Source: Perca fluviatilis (Eukaryota > Chordata > Actinopteri > Perciformes > Percidae). From it: DNA of 64,000 bases. Below the pieces are notes generated by a model. It had not been told where the DNA came from. It saw only the letters and a program-made list of their open reading frames with translations, and did not search any database. The stretch spans positions 814,812-878,811 of the forward strand of contig NC_053112.1 in NCBI RefSeq assembly GCF_010015445.1, written 5' to 3'. Shown here one piece after another: positions 53,060-64,000 of this stretch (position 1 is its first letter; each line of letters opens with the position of its first letter). Both the position numbers and the translations under genes were made by a program.

Positions 53060-53745
53060 TATGAATATGTACAGCATAAGAGCTGCTCCACCTCTGTTCT
53101 TCTTTTTTTCAGCTCAGAGATTTTTCGTTCCAGCTCTTTGACGAAAGCTTCAGCCTCTTTTTATTGTTTTCTGCTTCTCATCTATTGTTTTGATGAAATT
53201 GGCCTGGCCTCTGTCAACAGACTCCTTCAGAGAAGTGAAGACCTGAACAGCTTCTGCAATGTGTCTGTCGGCATCTTCCTCACAGAGGTCGACTGAGTGT
53301 TTGAGCTCCTGAATCTTCAGTCGTCTCTTCTGTATCATCTGCTCAATTTCAGACCGTCTTCCCCAGCTCTGCCTTTTTTCCTTCATATTCTTCTTTCAGA
53401 GGAACAACATCATGCGTCTTGAGATCTAAAACAGTGGAGAGCATGCAGACACATGTCTGGCCAGTCTTACAGAACAGTTCCACAGGTGTATCGTGCTTCA
53501 TACACATCCTGCCTTCCAGGTTCTCCACAGGGTCGATCAGCTGATGTCTTTTCAGACGTGAAGCTGTCAGATGAGGCTCCAGGTGAGTCTCACAGTAGGA
53601 GGCCAGACACACCAGGCAGGACTTCAGGGCCTTCAGTTTGGTTCCAGTGCAGACGTCACAGGGAACTTCTCCTGGTTTGGACACTTGTTGCTCTGTTGAG
53701 CTGACCGTCTGAACTGAACAACCACTTCAGAGATGAAAGTGTTGA
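53060..53745 (-). pseudogene. TRIM copy 3: B-box and coiled coil remnant without RING or SPRY
   Basis: On the minus strand, INTFIS-like sequence and VVQFRRSAQQ lead, after a frame slip, into SKPGEVPCDVCTGTKLKALK and CMKHDTPVELFCKTGQTCVC (53684-53349). The coiled coil follows in another frame (53386-53150; QMIQKRRLKIQELKHSVDLC). B-box2 zinc positions are lost (Asp to Gly, Cys to Ser, His to Leu). After VEQLL the sequence jumps directly to the TRIM 3' UTR (CATATTCATATATTTTACAT, CTGTTTCCTGTGGGGACTG), so about 0.8 kb with PRY-SPRY is deleted. The RING region is also missing. It is a dead copy. Confidence 0.85.
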
Positions 53746-53779
53746 CCTTCAAATCAGGTCTTGTGGTTGGTGGATCATC

Positions 53780-54245
53780 AGACACTGTGTGCATGAATTA
53801 GACGTTATTTCCTGCGTTGACCATGTGTTGCTAAAAATTAAATATTGTACATTTTGTACCACTTCCTGTGTCCACTATGTGGCGCTAGAGAACACACACT
53901 AATAAAACGTCATGTTGCTGTGTATCATATGTAGACCACATCATGTAAATTTCATGTAAATTGGATGATCTGTGTCACATACAACTAACTTTGTGTTGGC
54001 AATAGGTGGCACTATGACTTAATAAAGGCGTGTAGATGCCTGCAAATATTTGGGGCAGAGTGGACTATTTGAATTCAAGTTAACAGCTTCCTGTGTTATG
54101 GCAAAACATTAAAATTGTCCGAAATGGCACATTCCACAAAAACAAAAAAGCTTCCCAATTTGGCACTGTAAAAGTCTTGATTCTTTTGACCCAATTCGAG
54201 ATGGATGTGTTGAATCCTCTAGGAAGAGTTCCGAAATGTCTGATA
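53780..54245 (-). repeat. TRIM upstream segment shared with copy 1
   Basis: The inverted counterpart of 10807-11260, in the same position relative to its TRIM copy. It ends at ATTCAACACATCCATCT, beyond which the two flanks differ. Confidence 0.75.
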
Positions 54246-55200
54246 CCCTAACAGCCGACATCAATGTTTGAGGTATCGACTAATCCTTTGAGAATTAGCA
54301 TCACATTATTCAAAGGGTTATGCCAACAGAATACAAAATGAATCCAATAACCTCCTTTAGGAGGAAGTCAAAAAATACATGAAAAAAACCCACGAAATTC
54401 AAAATGGATGACTTCCAGTCGGGTGGAGCTAGTGAGAGCATTTTGGAAAACGTGTCCAAAATGAGAGCAATGTGGGTTCATCATTTCGTTAATATAAGAG
54501 GAACTTTGTTACAACTAAGGCCTTCCATGCGTAAGGGAGCCTAGATGGTACACTCAAAATTTTGTAAAACTTAGATGAGCCGAGATATAAACTTTTTGTA
54601 CTTGTAGCGCCCCCTAGTGGCTATTATTATTGGTTGGGGAGCCTTAGAGGGTCATGACAAACAAGAATCTAAAGATTTGGGATGATACCATTTATTTTGG
54701 CCGAGATATGGCAAAGTTTGTGTCTTTGTAGCTAGCTACACAAATTTGTTCATGCGTAATTTACGCAATTTTCATCCAAATTCCTTTCATAAAATTTTGT
54801 CAGGTCGGTCTGGAGATGCTAGGTACCAACTTTCGTGCAGATCGGTTGCACGGTCTAGGAGGAGTTAGAAAAAGTAGGTTTGCGATAAATCGCGATTTTT
54901 CACGCATAAACGTCTAGGCAGAAATATCAGGAGATTCATCTGAATTCAGGGAATGCGTGGATATGTGTATTTTAATGTGTGATGTACGGTTTGGGAGTTA
55001 TAAGGCCAAACACCTTTTTTTGCTATAGCGCCACCTAGTGGTGGAAGTGGCTGAATTTTTTTTAGCCGAGGTCCCTGCAGGGATCTGGACCAGTCCTGAA
55101 AATGGCACCCCCTCACCATGTACGGTTTAGGCTGTAGCATCAGTTTTATCAGCAGAAAAATAAGAAGAAGAATCCTTAGGAAAGCAATAGGGTTCCACAG
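54246..55200. repeat. Unclassified repeat-like DNA
   Basis: Phrases such as GCGCCCCCTAGTGGCTATTA, GGTCTAGGAGGAGTTAGAA and TATAGCGCCACCTAGTGGTG resemble those in the repeats at 34.7 and 58.2 kb, and it ends with GGGTTCCACAGCCCTGCTGT. It may be a related but distinct family. No coding. Confidence 0.5.
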
Positions 55201-55456
55201 CCCTGCTGTGCGAACGGCGTAGCAGAAGTAATGTTTAAGGAGTCACGGACAACTTAATGTTCCAATTTAATTTGATGAAGTGAAAAAACACAGAGAGAGT
55301 TTTAAAGTTTAAAATAAAAACACAGACAACACCCTAAAACAAGATCCGGTCTCTTTTATGTCCACAGTGTTAGCATGGTTAGCATTGCTAAGCCTCTGTT
55401 CTGATTGGCAGGTCAGTGTGTAGCCAACGCCCTAAAAGTTCCCCTGCTATGGCCAG

Positions 55457-56196
55457 ACAATAGGCTCATTCGAGATGAGTCAGATCTGTGCAGAATTGAT
55501 CACCGGCGATCGCCGCCCAATGCATTCCGGTTATATTTGTGTCCGACTTGATCCTGACTTGCTCTGACATCATGCACACGTGGGCAATGATAACCTCACA
55601 AGATCAAGGCGGCTGCAGTTTTTAGAGCCAGGCGCCACATTTGCTCTCCACCGACTGCAAGACCCAGGCGGACCCAAGGGCATGCTGGGAAACGCCGGCC
55701 TCTCAGCTGATCTAACAGCTGATTGGTTCAGAATCGACTCAACATGATGAAGTTTTATATAAACTTTTTATTGATTTTGAATCAGAGGGATTTTAACTGC
55801 TATTTGTCTGATTTAAAAGCTTATTCTGAACAGAACACGTGTTGTGTAGCTGATAGTTACGTCTAGAAGTCAGAGAGACTAAATCTGTTCAGATTACAGA
55901 TCATCTACAGTCTGTTGTTAATTAAAATCAGCAACAGATCGCATGTAGAGCATTTTGAGAGCTACTCTGTCATAATAAAATAAACTGGAGACTGTGTACA
56001 AGCTGATTTATGAGTCTGATAACATTTTATTAAATCGGAATCGGACCACAATGTTTCTGTCACTTCCTGTTCAGCCTGAAGGCTGCTGGAAACGGCTGGA
56101 AACTGTCTGACTTGAGAGCGGATTTTTGTCACCGCCTCCGCCTGCTCTCCTCTACTTTACAGGCGAGGCGCAGTTAATCTTGAATGAGCCTATTGT
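55457..56196. mobile_element. Non-autonomous DNA element with 15-bp inverted ends
   Basis: ACAATAGGCTCATTC at 55457-55471 is perfectly complementary to GAATGAGCCTATTGT at 56182-56196. The 740 bp between hold no recognisable transposase. Both ends are followed inward by purine-rich GAGATGAGT- and CTTGAATG-type sequence. The superfamily is uncertain. Confidence 0.65.
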
Positions 56197-56273
56197 ATTA
56201 CTGGTATATGCTGTGTACACCAATAATATGACACCATGACTTCTCTATTTTAGCCTCTCTGCCATTACCTTGC

Positions 56274-57118
56274 TTAAAGTGATGGTTCGGAGTAATTCAC
56301 CCTAGGGTCCTTTGCCGACCCCAGGCTTTCAGCGCGGGTCTAACATTGGAGGAGTTAGCTAGAGTAAGCGTTATCAGCTGAATAGCAAGCGAGGGGCTAA
56401 CGGACCCGTTTGTATCTCGTAAATTACCCCACTAATGATGCCGAATGATACCAACGTCTACAAGTAGTACAAATAGGTTATGTACTCATAAAACGATGGA
56501 TTGGAAAGTTTGTAAAGTACACCAGAAGTTTATGTAAATAACACTTGCCTGCTGGCTCTGCTCTCTGCTGTTGTTGCTGCTGTAAGACGAGTGCTTAGGG
56601 CTGTCTACAAATTACAACACCGAAGAGATGCAACAAAATATTTATTAATTTAACTTTTTTTTAAGTAAGTGCTGTAGTATAACTAGCAGGAGACAAGTAA
56701 TAATTGAGGTAAGTTTGGAGACATTACCTTATTTAATCATTAAATTAATACATATTTTTGTTGTAACTCTTTCGGTGTAGTAATTTGTAGAACGGCCCTG
56801 AGCACTCGTCTATCTGCAGGTAGCAGCAGCAGCAACAACAGAGAGCTGAAGAGAGCAGGCAAGTGTTCATAAACTTCTGGTGTACTACAAACTTACAATC
56901 CATCGGGTTTATGAGAGCATAACCTATTTGTACTACTTGTAGACGTTTGGTATCATTTTTGGCCGTATTAGTGGGGTAACTTACAAGATACAAACGTGGA
57001 TCCATTAGCCCTGGCGCTAGGCTATTCAGCTGATAAACCTACTCTAGACCCAGGTGAAAAAGCTTGATGTTCGAGGTCATGGTAAAGGCCCGGGTGAATA
57101 CTCGAACCATCACTTTAA
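56274..57118. mobile_element. TTAA-flanked foldback MITE, family 2, copy 2
   Basis: The same ends as the copy at 36875 (AAAGTGATGGTTCGGAGTAA; complement ending GAACCATCACTTT) with TTAA at 56274-56277 and 57115-57118. It has more small deletions than copy 1. The 86-codon minus frame inside is a chance frame. Confidence 0.88.
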
Positions 57119-58207
57119 AGTGACAGATTTCTCTGGTTTTGAACATTTTTTGAAACATTAGGAATAATGTAAATACACAGCTCAAGAAAATATATGACAT
57201 AGGTCTAGACATTTTAATGCGAAAACGTTACATATTATACCTTGAAGTGAGTGAAAAAACAAAGAGTGTAGCTTCCTGTTTGACTAAAGCTGCTACATTT
57301 AGCTGTCAGTTTAGTTTTAATGCTGTTTGTTAAAACAGTAAATATAATCAGCTGCACTCACTGGTATTTGTTGAGAAAGACCTGACAAATTCAATTCAAT
57401 ATTTCTATTGCACGGAAACACAGAGGGCTAGATTTATCAAGCCGTTTGCGGCTGTTTCCAGGCGCTAATTGGTCGCAAAGACGGACGTAACCGATGCGGG
57501 CTATTTACAAACAGGGCGCACTTGGGTAAAATCGCAGATTGAAAGAAAGCTAAACCAAGACACATGAAACCAAACACTTCAAAATAATACAGGAGGTAAA
57601 CCAAGCCAAACATACATTCATAAAGATGAGTTCAGGAAAAACAGAACAGATTTCTTTTTTGTTTATTTAGGATCCTCATTAGCTCCTGCATTGCAAGTGC
57701 TATTCTTCCTGAGGTCCTTACAGCTCTCTTGAAAATGTGGCAGTGCAATAATAAATACACATAACATCATCATGAACAATAAAAAATAAAAGTTATGAGA
57801 CAAAAACTAAACATACACTATAATTTCATGACACAACTCATATAAAATAACAAAATACACACATAAGACAAGGACAGACACACTGACAGCACCACGAGTG
57901 CAGTCATCGGGCATTCCTTACATTTAGGTTGAACACATTTTCAAGACAGGTATATCCACATACTATCGTCACATAACATGTCTTTCATCCTCTCTACACA
58001 CATCTCACAACTAAACAAATATATATTGTTAAACCTCAACCAATGTTGTTTCTTTGTCTACTCAACTTCTCTAATCAACTTTCAATCAATCAAGTTTTTT
58101 TTAACTAAACTTTTAAATCTCCTTTTACGGCTATCTTAAGTTATTTATTCAGGTAACACATTCCATTCTTACATCGCTCTATACATGACCGTTCGTTTAA
58201 CAGTATT
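57119..58207. other. Spacer with a possible inverted LINE 3' end
   Basis: At 57415-57560 GGGCTAGATTTATCAAGCCG resembles one end of a Harbinger-type element, without a partner. From 57655 on, the minus strand reads like a LINE 3' UTR (AATGAGGATCCTAAATAAAC). Neither is secure. Confidence 0.3.
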
Positions 58208-59600
58208 TAGGGCCTAAGCACCGACAGCGGCGAAGGCCCTATTGAAACTGAAGGAATTATTATTACGGCAAATGAATTGCCTTTTTGAGGGGCTTAACAT
58301 ATACAAAAACTCAAAATTGGCGGTCGCATCAAACCTGGTGAAAATTTACATATTTTAACAGTTTCAGGAATAGGCGCACAAAAATGGCTCGCTAGCACCC
58401 CCTAGAAAACTTAAAAAAATTGAGCCCCTGCAGTACTTTTAACATAGACTAAAGCAAAGTGGTACACATATGTACCATGTCAAGATGTACAAAAAAGGTC
58501 ATTAGAGCCATACCCTAAACCCAACAGGAAGTCCGGCATTTTGAATTGAAAGTTCGAAATTAGTGCGGTTTTGGACATTCCCACGTCGTACTTTAGCGAA
58601 CACCTCCTAGAGATTTCATCCGATCAACTTCAAATTTGGTCTGTGCCATCGTAAGACATTAAAGATGAAAAGTTATTAAAAGAAAAACTTTTTGACATAG
58701 GGCATGGCCATGAAGGGGCGGCCATTTTGTGTGTTTCGCCATCGAAACAGGAAGTGGGTGTAACTTAAGTGTACATTGTCCAATTGGTTCGAAACTTTTC
58801 ATGATTCATAAGACTCTAACCCTGAGGACATTTCCTGGCCAAAATTGACTCAAAGTCATAGCGCCCCCTAGTGGTAACAGGAAGTAGGCCCAAAACTATA
58901 CGTGCTATACTTTAACGAACTACTCTGAGAGATTTCATCCAATCAATTTCAAATTCGGTCTGTGTCATCTAAAGAAGTCATCGATGAAAAGTTATTAAAA
59001 GCAAAACTTTTCGTTCAACAGTGTGGGTGTTGCGTGGAGGCCAACTTTTTTGAGCATTTATTGATGAACAAAGAAGTTGCTGTAACTTGAGTGTACGTTG
59101 TCATATCTGCCCGAAATTTGTCACGATTGAGAAAGGTCCAGGCTTGAGGACATCTACAGGCCAATATTGACTTTTGGTCATAGCGCCCCCTCGCTGGCAA
59201 CAGGAAATCAGGCTTACATGACAAACATCATCCGATTTACACAAAACTTGTGTTGTCCACACGTGATATTGAGTCCCCCCTATACTTTAACCACGCCCAT
59301 GTACTCAGGCCACGCCCCCTTTTATGGCTTTTGAACCGTTTAAGGTAGAGTCTTGTGTGAGGTATCATTGAAATCAGCGGAGAGTTCCTTTTTAATTGGT
59401 CACGGTTTGCCCCACCCCCTAAGCTTAAGCCACACCCCTTTTAACGTCAGCTAATGAACTGTATGATGTAGAATCTTGCGTGAGGTATCAATGAACTCAG
59501 CAGGGTGTTCCCTTTTCATTGGTGACGATTTGCAGTGTTTGAGTGCTGCGCAAATGCACGGCAGAGGAGCGAGGGCCCGTCCAATGCTGCTTGCAGCTTT
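58208..59600 (-). repeat. Unclassified GGGCCC repeat, second copy, inverted
   Basis: It starts TTAGGGCCTAAGCACCGACA, GCGGCGAAGGCCCTATTGAA and ends GAGGGCCCGTCCAATGCTGC, TTGCAGCTTTATTTTG, which are the complements of the two ends of the unit at 34691-36390. The inner phrases GCGCCCCCTAGTGGTAACAG and GAGATTTCATCC also match. It has fewer copies of the 120-bp unit, which accounts for its shorter length. Confidence 0.78.
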
Positions 59601-60041
59601 ATTTTGAATTGTTGTTACCTGCCACCAAAATTTAGTTTTTTGGTGCCTTAAAGTGTATCATAATGAATTCTAAAAAAACTGGACGTGAGAGGACGCTGGC
59701 GCTGATTATTCGCCGCTTCTCCGTCTGCTATTCATCTACTATTCATCTGCTATTCGTCTGCTATTCTCTTGTGTTTGTGTTCGCTGTACCCCCTACCTCT
59801 GGACAGCCTCTGTACCTCTGGACAGTCTCTCTGCTGGTTCCCGAAGCCGCCTGGGCTCCTTGACCGGACTCTTGCCTCGTCGGTTAGCCGCTAGCTAGCT
59901 GCCCCCGTTCACCAAACGCGTGGCGGCTAATTCGCTAGCTACGGGCGACTAACCCGATTGCTGACCTCCTCCTCATAGGCAACCTCCACCAGATGCGAGC
60001 CGCGAGCCGCGACCAAGACTAGACATTCTCTCTCCCCGGTC

Positions 60042-60725
60042 ATGCCGTGGATCATTTTGGCAATCACCTCATTCATCCATCTCCACCTCCACCTCTGCGC
60101 TCCTACCCCACTGCAACCACTATCACGGAGCTCTCCGTCCCTCCGCTCGGCATCATCATCAAATATTCAACTCTGCAACTGGTCCAATTCGTCAACTACT
60201 CCATTCCATCCTGCATCCCAGTCATCAAACAGCTCGGACTTCTACGTCGACCCCGTTACATCCACAGAGGCTCTCGCCGCAAGTTTGTTTTCTTCCACCA
60301 CGGACAATCCATTCCATCCATCTGGTCACCTGCACGCTCTGTTGCACCTGTCCCACGTCATCAGATTGCTTCACCCACTGGTTCACATAGGGCTGAACGC
60401 ATCATCAGGCTACACAGAAAACCCGGACCGGACTACAGTGCTTTCCCCACTTCACATACACTCAATCATACTCCCCAATCATTTGCTAATCGGCTCACTG
60501 TCCCCCCTCAACTGCAATACCCCACACCCCAACGACCACACGCACTGCAACCGGGACAACCTCAGATCTCTCCAGCCTGCCCCCATCCCACACCCTCTCA
60601 CCATGCCAACTTTGGCCTCTCCTCAACCCCCGCTCAACAATAAAGCCCCTGCCCTCCATGAACTAATCCTCGACAACACTCTTGACTTCCCTTCTGCTCA
60701 CCGAAACCTGGCAACAACCCAATGA
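60042..60725 (+). pseudogene. LINE C 5' region, possible ORF1 remnant
   Basis: Two overlapping frames (60042-60725 and 60047-60643) cross this Pro/Ser/His-rich stretch. The second reads more like protein (QLVQFVNYSIPSCIPVIKQL, RPRYIHRGSRRKFVFF). It has the position of ORF1 but no domain I recognise, so which frame was used is uncertain. Confidence 0.35.
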
Positions 60726-61740
60726 CTTCTTCTCCCTCAACCAAGCATCCCCCTGGCTACAACTACATCACCAAAAACCCGCCCCTCCCACCGTGGAGGT
60801 GGGCCCCGCCGTCATTTTCAATCAGAACTTCCAGATCACAGAACTCACCCTCCCCCTCATTATCATCGTTTGAATATCTCGCCCTTCAAAACTCTTTCCT
60901 CCATGACAGTCATCCTCATTTACCGGCCACCTAAACCAAATCCCTCCTTCCTCTCAGATTTTACTGAACTCCTCACACTAGCCTCATCTCTCTCTCCATG
61001 TCTGCTGCTACTCGGTGACTTAAACATCCACATGGACTCCCCACCTCCAAGCTCTCATCAGAATTCAACATTTTACTGGATAACTTCTCTCTCACCCAAC
61101 ATGTCACATTCCCCACCCATGAAAAGGACACATCCTCGACCTGGTCTGCTCCACCAACCAACCAGTGCTCGACCTCCATCCATGCCTCTTTCCCCTCTAT
61201 GACCACAAACTGATACGGTTCACCATCCCTTCTCCAACCCCGCCCCGCCTCGTCAAAGAAATCACCTTCCGCAACCTCAAATCTATCAATCCCCACCATC
61301 TCTCTGACCTGCGCTCCACCACTCTCCACCTGGACTCAACCCTTACCTCACCCGATGACCTCACAGACCACCTCAACTCCACCTTGTCTACCTCCCTCAA
61401 CACCCTGGCCCCCTCAAAAAAACTCGCACTTTTAACACCTCTTCACCCTGGTACACACCTGCACTCCGGAGAAATGACAAAAACTGGCCGCCAACTTGAA
61501 CGTCTGACAAAGAAATCATCCCTCACCGTCCATCATGAAGCCTATAAATCCCATCTCACCGCCTACAAAGATGCCCTCATTGCTGCCAAATCTGCCTACC
61601 TCTCCACCATCCTCACCGACCCCTGCCAAAACCCCAGAACCCTCTTCTCCACATTGAACAACCTCATCAAGCCTCGGACCAACAGCCTCCTTACCTCTAC
61701 TCCGGATCTCTGCAACTCATTTCCTCCACTTTTTCACTGA
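60650..61740 (+). pseudogene. LINE C endonuclease and linker
   Basis: Blocks of the LINE nuclease are spread over frames: LLLTETWQQPND (60682), ILIYRPPKPNPSFLSDF and LLLLGDLNIHMDSPPPSS (60870-61202). A C-terminal DHKLIRFTIPSP (61200) precedes the linker LTKKSSLTVHHEAYKSHLTA, YKDALIAAKSAYLSTIL and NPRTLFSTLNNLIKP up to 61740. At least three frameshifts lie between. It is non-functional. Confidence 0.82.
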
Positions 61741-61859
61741 CAAAATCAATCTCATTTACAAATCTCTATCCCCTGTATCTGACCTCCCAGGATCTACTCC
61801 AGCACCTACCTTGGACCCTCCTCTCCCCCATCCCTCCAGACCTCCCGACCCCTCCTCCA

Positions 61860-63539
61860 CACTTCCTCCTCTCCCAGTTTGACCCAGTCACTCCTCCTGA
61901 AATCTCCAAACTCATCAGCTCTTCCAAACCCACTACCTGCTCCCTTGACCCCTCCCCTACTCCACTTCTGAAGTCCTGCCTCCCGGTCCTATGCCCCTAC
62001 CTCACTAACCTCTTCAACTCCTCACTGTCCCTTGGAACTGTCCCTTCTGCTTTCAAAACTGCCGCTGTCACCCCAATCCTTAAAAACCTGGTCTGGATCC
62101 CTCCTCTCTCAACAACTAACGCCCAATATCCAACCTCCCCTTTCTGTCCAAAACCCTGGAACGCATAGTCGCCTCACAACTACAAACCCATCTTCATGCC
62201 AATAACCTATTCGAACCTCTCCAATCTGGTTTTCGCCCCCTACACAGCACAGAAACCGCTCTCCTCAAAGTCCTCAACGCAATCCTCACACCTTTGCTGA
62301 CCGGTTCCCTCAACATCCTCATCCTCCTCGACCTGAGTGCCCCCTTTGATACTGTGAGCCATAACCTCCTGCTCACCAGACTCAAAGACCTCGGTATCGA
62401 AGGTACTGCACTCCAGCTGGCCCACTCCTACCTTTCCAACAGATCCCATTTCATCTCTCTCCACAACCACACCTCTGCCACAGCCACAGTCACTCAAGGT
62501 GTTCCCCAAGGCTCCGTTCTTGGCCCCCTCCTCTTCATCATCTACATCCTCCCTCTTGGTCAGATACTCCGCCACTTCAACCTGGACTTCCACTGCTATG
62601 CTGACGACACCCAGATCTACCTCCGCACCAAATCCCCCACAATCCTCCCCTCTCCCACATCAACTCCTGTCTGTCAGCTATTAAAACCTGGATGCAACAC
62701 AACTTCCTCAAACTCAAAAGTGACAAAACAGAATTCCTTCTGATCGGCTCCAAATCCACACTCAGCAAAACCAATAACCCCACTATCACCATCGACCCAC
62801 CATTGTCTCCCCCATCTCCCCGGGCCCGCAACCTTGGCGTTATCTTTGATTCCACCCTCTCCCCTTGAGCCTCACATCCGTCAAGTCATTAAAACCTCCT
62901 TTCTTTCTCCTCCGCAACATCGCCAAAATCAGACCCTCTCTCACACCCCCGCTGCTGAAAGACTCATTACGCCTTCATCTCCTCCTGACTGGACTACTGC
63001 AACTCCACTTCCTCCGCATCAGCTCTACCAACATCAACCGACTCCAACTGGTCCAGAACTCAGCCGCCCGCCTCATTACCTGCTCCAAATCCTGGCACCA
63101 CATCACTCCAGTCCTAAAACAACTCCACTGGCTTCCTATTTGCCACCGGATCACCTACAAAATCCTGGTCCTCACCTACAAAGCCCTCCACCATCTGGCC
63201 CCCTCATACCTCACTGACCTCCTCTCCCCCTACCAACCCTCACGGTCCCTCAGATCCACCTCAGCCGGTCTCCTCTCCATCCAAAAGTCCAACCTGCGCT
63301 GTTTTGGGGACAGAGCCTTCTCCAGGGCAGCTCCCAGGCTCTGGAACTCCCTCCCCCAAGAGATCCGCACCTCTCGAAGTCCCTACCTTCACCGATCCGC
63401 CTCAAGACCCATCTCTTCACCTCAGCCTACCCATAGTCCACCTGCCCCCTCCCTTTTTCATCTGTATCTTGTTTTGTTCTACTTGTTTTGTTTGCTCGTT
63501 TTGTTTTGTTATGTTTTTATAATCTACCCTGCCCTGTAA
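61860..63539 (+). pseudogene. LINE C reverse transcriptase and C-terminal domain
   Basis: In shifting frames: [48 protein letters not shown] codons, LQSGFRPLHSTETALLKVLN, LLDLSAPFDTVSHNLLLTRL (Ala to Pro in this block), TQGVPQGSVLGPLLFIIYIL and catalytic YADD at 62597-62608. The last frame (62865-63539) holds INRLQLVQNSAARLITCSKS, WLPICHRITYKILVLTYKAL and APRLWNSLPQEIRTS. It is a truncated-function relic with several frameshifts. Confidence 0.88.
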
Positions 63540-63598
63540 AGCGACTTTGAGTCCATGAAAAGCGCTATATAAATTCAATTTATTATTATTATTATTAT

Positions 63599-64000
63599 AA
63601 TGCAGGAAATGAAGTATTTGATGCCATTTGAGCCATGAAAAACCCTGAGATGTCACTATTATATTATAGCCAATAAAAATGGCAATGATAGTGTGGACAC
63701 AGTCTCAGGGTAAGACTCTGCATCTTTGTGTACCTTTGACTAACCTGTCAATCATGTGGCCCCCATGACTTTTAAGTATTTTATTTGGGTGGGTATGCTC
63801 ATTAAGCGATGCATTCATCCAATGTTTTTCTCTTCAGAAAATTGATATTGGAAAAGGTTGAATAAGTCATTTGAAGGTAGATTTAAGCATTTGTTACCTG
63901 GTTGAGGAAATCTGATTAGTACCAGTTATTAAGGGCACGTAGCCAACCATTTAAATCAAATTTGTGGCCTTTTGTTGATGAAGCTTGGTTAGCTGGGTCA
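63599..64000. other. Flank after LINE C, nothing recognised
   Basis: No repeat end or domain-bearing frame seen. Confidence 0.4.

Larger units (their letters stand above)
59640..63598 (+). mobile_element. LINE C (L2-like)
   Basis: A C-rich, strongly pyrimidine-biased element. It has a 5' region of about 1 kb, an endonuclease (60.65-61.3 kb), a linker (61.2-61.75 kb), RT (61.87-63.54 kb) and a short 3' UTR ending AAAGCGCTATATAAATTCAA and (TTA)n at 63577-63598. All parts are on the plus strand in normal order. Every coding part has frameshifts. Confidence 0.88.

Overview
This is a stretch of vertebrate nuclear genome, almost certainly from a ray-finned (teleost) fish. The evidence is spliced host exons with canonical splice sites, large non-coding gaps, a bloodthirsty-like TRIM family, a pyrin-domain exon, and a fish-type mix of transposable elements: RTE/Rex3-like and L2-like LINEs, Ty3/Gypsy elements, a Tc1-type element, hAT, Harbinger and TTAA-flanked foldback MITEs. 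I see no bacterial-type operon, rRNA gene, tRNA gene or CRISPR array.

Host genes. There are three TRIM relatives. Copy 1 (11.38-13.04 kb, +) is broken by RING decay and a one-base loss in an A run. Copy 2 (42.29-43.71 kb, +) has an open B-box/coiled-coil/PRY-SPRY exon without a RING. Copy 3 (53.06-53.75 kb, -) has lost RING and SPRY. Copies 1 and 3 share about 450 bp of upstream DNA and face opposite ways, so they come from a duplication. A pyrin-domain exon at 30.18-30.45 kb (+) ends in a phase-1 donor, and copy 2 opens with a matching phase-1 acceptor. The two may therefore encode a PYD - B-box - coiled coil - SPRY protein with the layout of pyrin (MEFV/TRIM20), across an 11.8 kb intron filled with transposons.

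Layout. 0-1.8 kb: decayed Gypsy gag-pol. 1.9-2.9 kb: inverted 3' end of LINE family A (L2-like). About 3.0-10.2 kb: a broken endogenous retrovirus (candidate LTR, leader, gag, pro, RT, RNase H) holding a solo LTR. 10.3-10.6 kb: TTAA-flanked MITE. 10.8-13.3 kb: TRIM copy 1. 13.3-16.7 kb: LINE B (L2-like), with a retroviral leader/gag scrap in its 3' UTR. 16.7-24.9 kb: a second Gypsy whose integrase is split by a 4.7 kb nest. That nest contains an unfamiliar element with a transmembrane ORF and a TTAC-repeat tail, an inverted 3' copy of the same element, and a Rex3-like LINE inside it. 25-30 kb: mostly non-coding, with L1-type fragments and a possible promoter. 30.2 kb: PYD exon. 30.5-33.8 kb: Harbinger with a nested hAT and a foldback MITE. 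34.7-36.4 kb: unclassified repeat with a 120-bp minisatellite. 36.9-37.8 kb: TTAA foldback. 37.9-41.9 kb: near-complete inverted LINE A with an esterase ORF1. 42.3-45.8 kb: TRIM copy 2, whose stop codon was replaced by a hAT insertion. 46.8-51 kb: second LINE A copy. 51.6-53.0 kb: Tc1-type element. 53-55 kb: TRIM copy 3 and flank. 55.5-59.6 kb: further MITEs and a second, inverted copy of the unclassified repeat. 59.6-63.6 kb: LINE C (L2-like).

Most mobile-element genes here carry stops, frameshifts or truncations and look inactive. The plausible functional content is the PYD exon plus TRIM copy 2, and possibly the regulatory DNA in front of the PYD exon.
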